Shown here one piece after another: positions 6,625 through 9,006 of a stretch of DNA of 9,006 nt (the stretch's first letter is position 1; the number at the start of each line of letters is the position of its first letter). Both the position numbers and the translations under genes were made by a program. Source of the stretch: Finegoldia magna. GTDB lineage: Bacteria; Bacillota; Clostridia; Tissierellales; Peptoniphilaceae. The notes beneath the pieces were generated by a model. It had not been told where the DNA came from. It made no database searches and saw nothing but the letters and a program-made list of their open reading frames with translations. Location: positions 1-9,006 of the forward strand of contig NZ_JAGYZD010000053.1 of assembly GCF_018371055.1 (NCBI RefSeq). Direction: 5' to 3'.

Positions 6625-6652
6625 CAATGGATTTTTAATTGGATTTTCAAAA

Positions 6653-6683
6653 TGTATTAAATAGCCTAAAAAGTTGTATTAAA
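6653..6683 (-). promoter_or_regulatory. Candidate LytTR response-regulator operator: two 9-bp direct repeats, 22-bp period
   Basis: TTTAATACA occurs twice on the minus strand, at 6683-6675 and 6661-6653, identical in all nine bases, with a 13-bp spacer. A 9-bp repeat with 12-13 bp between copies is the known arrangement for AgrA/ComE/PlnC-type LytTR regulators, placing both copies on one face of the helix. The downstream copy ends 28 bp before the TATAAT box, leaving room for activation of a promoter with a weak -35. The upstream copy overlaps the T-run of the preceding terminator. The binding protein is inferred to be the LytTR regulator encoded at 8024-8752. Confidence 0.68.
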
Positions 6684-6730
6684 AAAACGAGCATCAAAAA
6701 TTAGTTTTTAATCTAATTTTCAATACTCGT
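6681..6730 (-). terminator. Intrinsic terminator of the two-component regulator operon
   Basis: On the minus strand two 18-nt arms (6730-6713 and 6704-6687) pair along their full length if three G-U pairs are allowed, with an 8-nt loop and seven T residues following (6687-6681). The arms begin ACGAG and end CTCGT. It lies 16 bp past the kinase stop codon and separates the regulator genes from the peptide operon, so the two are separate transcription units. Confidence 0.9.
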
Positions 6731-6746
6731 TTAATTCTTCAAATTT

Positions 6747-8027
6747 TTATAAAGAGCTTTGATTTTGCAGTTTACAAGGTACAATAATCAAAACTTTAAA
6801 AAAGCCATCTTCATATTTAAAATTATAAAATCCTTTTAATTTTTCTAAACGCAACTTTATACTCTTTATCCCAACTCCAAATCTATCCGATTTTGAAGAC
6901 TTTATAAAGTCTTTCGAGAAATCTTCTTCAAGTTTTTCAGAAGGATTTTCAGTATATACATATATTTTTTCATCTCGATATATCAGTTTTATTATAATCG
7001 GAGAGTCAACATCTCCAACTCGTTCAACTGCCTCAATAGCATTATCTATTAAATTTCCTATTATCGCAGACAAATCTATCGAAATTTCCTTGATATTTAA
7101 GTCCTTTGGGATTTGAAGTGATATTTTATGTTTTATATTTAGTTGTTCCATTTTTTTAATTTTCATGCTTAATAGATAGTCAATCTCTGTCAATCCACTA
7201 AGATAAGTTGGATTGTCCAGTTTTTGTCCGACTATATTTTCAATTTGAGCTATAGCAAGATTAGTGTCACCACTTTTGATATTCATATCAACCTGAAGCA
7301 AAGTGTTTTTTAAATCATGTTTTAATCTTCTAAAATTCGCTTCATTTTCTATCTCTCTTTTTAGGATTTTGTTTTGTTCATCTATAACTTGATATTTAGA
7401 CAGAATCAAGTTCTTTTCTTTGATTTTCCTGTGAAAAAAAACATAACAAAAATCCGAAAGAATCGCAACGAATATTAAAACAATACTTACTTTATAAGAA
7501 TAATCTCCTAGTACCATGAGCATTACAAGGTTGCAAAGAAATACAATAGTAAGAATCAAATATTCAGTATTGTCCAAGTCAAAATTTTCGTAACTGCCAT
7601 CTTTTATGAATTTTATGTACACATAAAACAATCCCAAAAAAGCTAAATACAAACTTATATAATAAAAAGAAAAATCTATGTCAAAAAAATCTTTGTATAT
7701 GCTTGAACTAAAAAAGCTTAGTCCTACAACTTCATATAAAGTGAAATTACAAATAAAACTAATGACATAAAAAACTTTCTTGTAAGCTGTCCCATCAAAA
7801 AACATAAATGAAATAGCTAGATTTGCTACAGTTAAAAACGACAATTTAAGAAAAGTAGAATTTCCCATGAATTTATCCATAAGTATGATAATAAAAAAGC
7901 TGAAGAAAAGAATACTATTTTTCCTTATATTGATAAAATATTCATTGAAAAAAACATAAGAAATAGTCGTTTGCAAAAGCACAATAACTAAAAATGTAGT
8001 AAAAACTTTAATAGCTGCAATACTCAT
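6747..8027 (-). CDS. AgrC-like sensor histidine kinase (GHKL type)
   Basis: A 426-residue membrane kinase. The first roughly 200 residues hold about six or seven hydrophobic segments, with no large extracytoplasmic domain, as in peptide-sensing kinases of the HPK10/AgrC class. A coiled-coil linker (about 200-232) leads to the phosphoacceptor His237 in FRRLKHDLKN. The ATPase domain has Asn325 and Asn329 in GNLIDNAIEA and the glycine motif GVGIKSI at 384-390. The conventional D-box between them is weak, normal in this class. The ATG overlaps the response regulator stop (ATGA), so both are translated together; AGAGGT lies before it. Signals for this class are usually secreted peptides. As no agrB/agrD genes are present in the window, the product of the neighbouring peptide operon is one candidate ligand (inference). 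Confidence 0.9.
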   Translation of the reverse strand: MSIAAIKVFTTFLVIVLLQTTISYVFFNEYFINIRKNSILFFSFFIIILMDKFMGNSTFLKLSFLTVANLAISFMFFDGTAYKKVFYVISFICNFTLYEVVGLSFFSSSIYKDFFDIDFSFYYISLYLAFLGLFYVYIKFIKDGSYENFDLDNTEYLILTIVFLCNLVMLMVLGDYSYKVSIVLIFVAILSDFCYVFFHRKIKEKNLILSKYQVIDEQNKILKREIENEANFRRLKHDLKNTLLQVDMNIKSGDTNLAIAQIENIVGQKLDNPTYLSGLTEIDYLLSMKIKKMEQLNIKHKISLQIPKDLNIKEISIDLSAIIGNLIDNAIEAVERVGDVDSPIIIKLIYRDEKIYVYTENPSEKLEEDFSKDFIKSSKSDRFGVGIKSIKLRLEKLKGFYNFKYEDGFFKVLIIVPCKLQNQSSL

Positions 8028-8752
8028 ATTCCGACCTCTTTAGAAATAAATTTAGAATACAAATCAATGACACTTTTCTTTCTGTTTTTACTAATGGGTA
8101 ATATTGATCCATCTATCATTATTACCTCATGAGCGTTTAAAATCTTGACTTTTTTTAAGTTTATAATGGTTCCGCTGTTTATCTTAACAAAAATTAAAGG
8201 ATTGAGTTCTTTTTCTATATTCTTGATTTTCCCATAAAATACCTCGTCATCTAATTCATCGCTAGTTTTCACCCTTAATTTTCTTCCAGATTCAGAAAAT
8301 ATAGCTATGATAGACGAACTATCTACTTGAATGTGATCCTTTCCTTTTTTAAAAAATACATAACTATTGGAGTTATTTATGTATTCAATAGCATCATAAA
8401 AAGCTCTGGCAAACTTTTTCGTATCAATAGGCTTTAACAAATATCGAAAAGGTCTAACTTCAAAAGATTCCAAGGTATAAGTTTCGTAACTTGTAACATA
8501 AATTATCAAAACTTGTTCGGAAAGCTTTCTCAGTTCTCTAGCAGTTTGAATTCCATTAATTCCTGGCATTTCAACATCTATAAATAAAATAGATGGAAAA
8601 TCTTTAACATCTATCAATCTAAGTAGTTCTTCACCACTTAAATAAGCATCTATATCAGGTTTAAAATTGTCTAATTTTTGAGATAAATCATATATCATAT
8701 CTTCTATTAAATTTATATGTTTAAGATCATCGTCACAGATAGCTATATTCAT
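8024..8752 (-). CDS. LytTR-family response regulator (AgrA/ComE/BlpR-like)
   Basis: A 242-residue DNA-binding regulator. The receiver domain (1-120) has the acidic cluster Asp7-Asp8-Asp9, phosphoacceptor Asp59 in LFIDVEMPG, Thr87 in YVTSY and Lys107 in LLKPID. Residues about 130-236 form a LytTR DNA-binding domain, with the conserved FVKINSGTIINLKKVK stretch and the ISKNRKK region near its end. This domain binds pairs of 9-bp direct repeats spaced by about 12-13 bp; such a pair is present at 6653-6683 before the peptide operon. ATG at 8752 is preceded by GGGAGG; another ATG at 8767 overlaps that site. It is the first gene of its unit, ahead of its cognate kinase, so expression is set by the promoter at 8820-8848. 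Confidence 0.93.
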   Translation of the reverse strand: MNIAICDDDLKHINLIEDMIYDLSQKLDNFKPDIDAYLSGEELLRLIDVKDFPSILFIDVEMPGINGIQTARELRKLSEQVLIIYVTSYETYTLESFEVRPFRYLLKPIDTKKFARAFYDAIEYINNSNSYVFFKKGKDHIQVDSSSIIAIFSESGRKLRVKTSDELDDEVFYGKIKNIEKELNPLIFVKINSGTIINLKKVKILNAHEVIMIDGSILPISKNRKKSVIDLYSKFISKEVGI

Positions 8753-8819
8753 TGTGCCTCCCAACATAAGTTTTTTATGTACTCAAATTACACTCTTGAT
8801 TAATTGCTATTCTATTTTT

Positions 8820-8848
8820 ATTATATAAAATTCAATTTTCAAATTCAA
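8820..8848 (-). promoter_or_regulatory. Sigma-A-like promoter of the regulator-kinase operon
   Basis: The minus strand has TTGAAT (8848-8843), a 17-bp spacer and TATAAT (8825-8820): a perfect -10 with a good -35. This gives a leader of about 60 bases before the regulator start. A nine-base direct repeat ATTGAATTT (8849-8841 and 8836-8828, period 13) covers the -35 and spacer. No pair with the 22-bp LytTR geometry was seen here, so the regulator genes look constitutive or differently controlled, unlike the peptide operon. Confidence 0.65.
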
Positions 8849-8897
8849 TACAAACTTTGTTATTATAATCTCATTTTATTACATTGTTCAAGCAAAA

Positions 8898-9006
8898 GAG
8901 CGATTTGCGAGTTTTTGTAATTTTCTTCGTTCGTATCGGTGTCTATTTTTGTATGACCCTGTAAAGTGTAAATGTCCTGCGATTTTGTTGCAATGAAAAA
9001 AGCAGA
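8898..9006 (+). repeat. Right copy of an inverted flanking repeat (runs off the window)
   Basis: Plus-strand blocks GAGCGATTT, AGTTTTT and ATTTTGTTGCAATGAAAA...AGCAGA match, in order, the reverse complement of 118-188. This copy carries an extra middle section of about 38 bp that includes TATGACCCTGTAAAGTGTAA. No coding frame was recognised. The 8753-9006 gap holds the regulator promoter and this repeat; I see nothing else in it. Confidence 0.5.

Noticed and set aside
6594..6650. Extending the CPBP protease start to 6650
   Set aside because: The extension would be translated from DNA that holds the -10 box, and GAGGTG correctly positions the ATG at 6593.
1..9006. CRISPR arrays, tRNA or rRNA genes, transposases
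   Set aside because: None of the characteristic repeat-spacer patterns, tRNA arms, conserved rRNA strings or transposase motifs were seen on either strand.

Overview
The window is AT-rich DNA from a low-GC Gram-positive bacterium (Bacillota). The AT-biased codon use, strong GGAGG-type ribosome binding sites and protein families suggest an anaerobic Clostridia/Tissierellia-type organism, perhaps an anaerobic coccus such as Finegoldia or Peptoniphilus. That genus-level guess is low confidence and does not come from a database match. All convincing genes lie on the minus strand, so the locus reads from right to left, from high to low coordinates.

The best reading is one self-contained peptide natural-product (RiPP) locus. 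(1) From 8848 to 6681 there is a sigma-A-like promoter, a LytTR-family response regulator, an AgrC-like GHKL histidine kinase joined to it by a 4-base overlap, and a strong intrinsic terminator. (2) Next come a pair of 9-bp direct repeats 22 bp apart (the usual geometry of a LytTR-regulator binding site) and a -10 box without a good -35. These precede a long operon: CPBP-family membrane protease, small four-helix membrane protein, radical SAM/SPASM peptide maturase, small PH-like protein, two 33-residue precursor peptide genes, an ABC exporter without a peptidase domain, and an ABC-2 ATPase/permease pair. The operon ends in an intrinsic terminator at 191-238.

The two precursor genes (3799-3900 and 3620-3721) are short and easily missed. 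They encode exactly the same peptide. Their DNA differs at four positions, all synonymous, and the similarity stops at the start and stop codons. The peptide has a short basic, hydrophobic N-terminus, two cysteines set in a repeated C-x-S-(V/I)-G motif eight residues apart, and a Tyr/Lys/Lys/Trp-rich tail. I do not recognise it as a member of a named RiPP family.

Proposed working model (inference): the kinase senses an extracellular signal, possibly the mature peptide itself because no AgrB/AgrD pair is present. The response regulator then activates the operon at the 22-bp-period repeats. The SPASM maturase crosslinks the peptide, the CPBP protease or another protease trims it, the one-protein ABC exporter releases it, and the ABC-2 pair, with perhaps the small membrane and PH-like proteins, gives self-protection. 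A hairpin between the second precursor and the exporter could keep precursor mRNA in excess.

The two ends of the window carry related non-coding repeats in inverted orientation (118-188 and 8898-9006), so the locus is bracketed by copies of one intergenic repeat or by mobile-element remnants.
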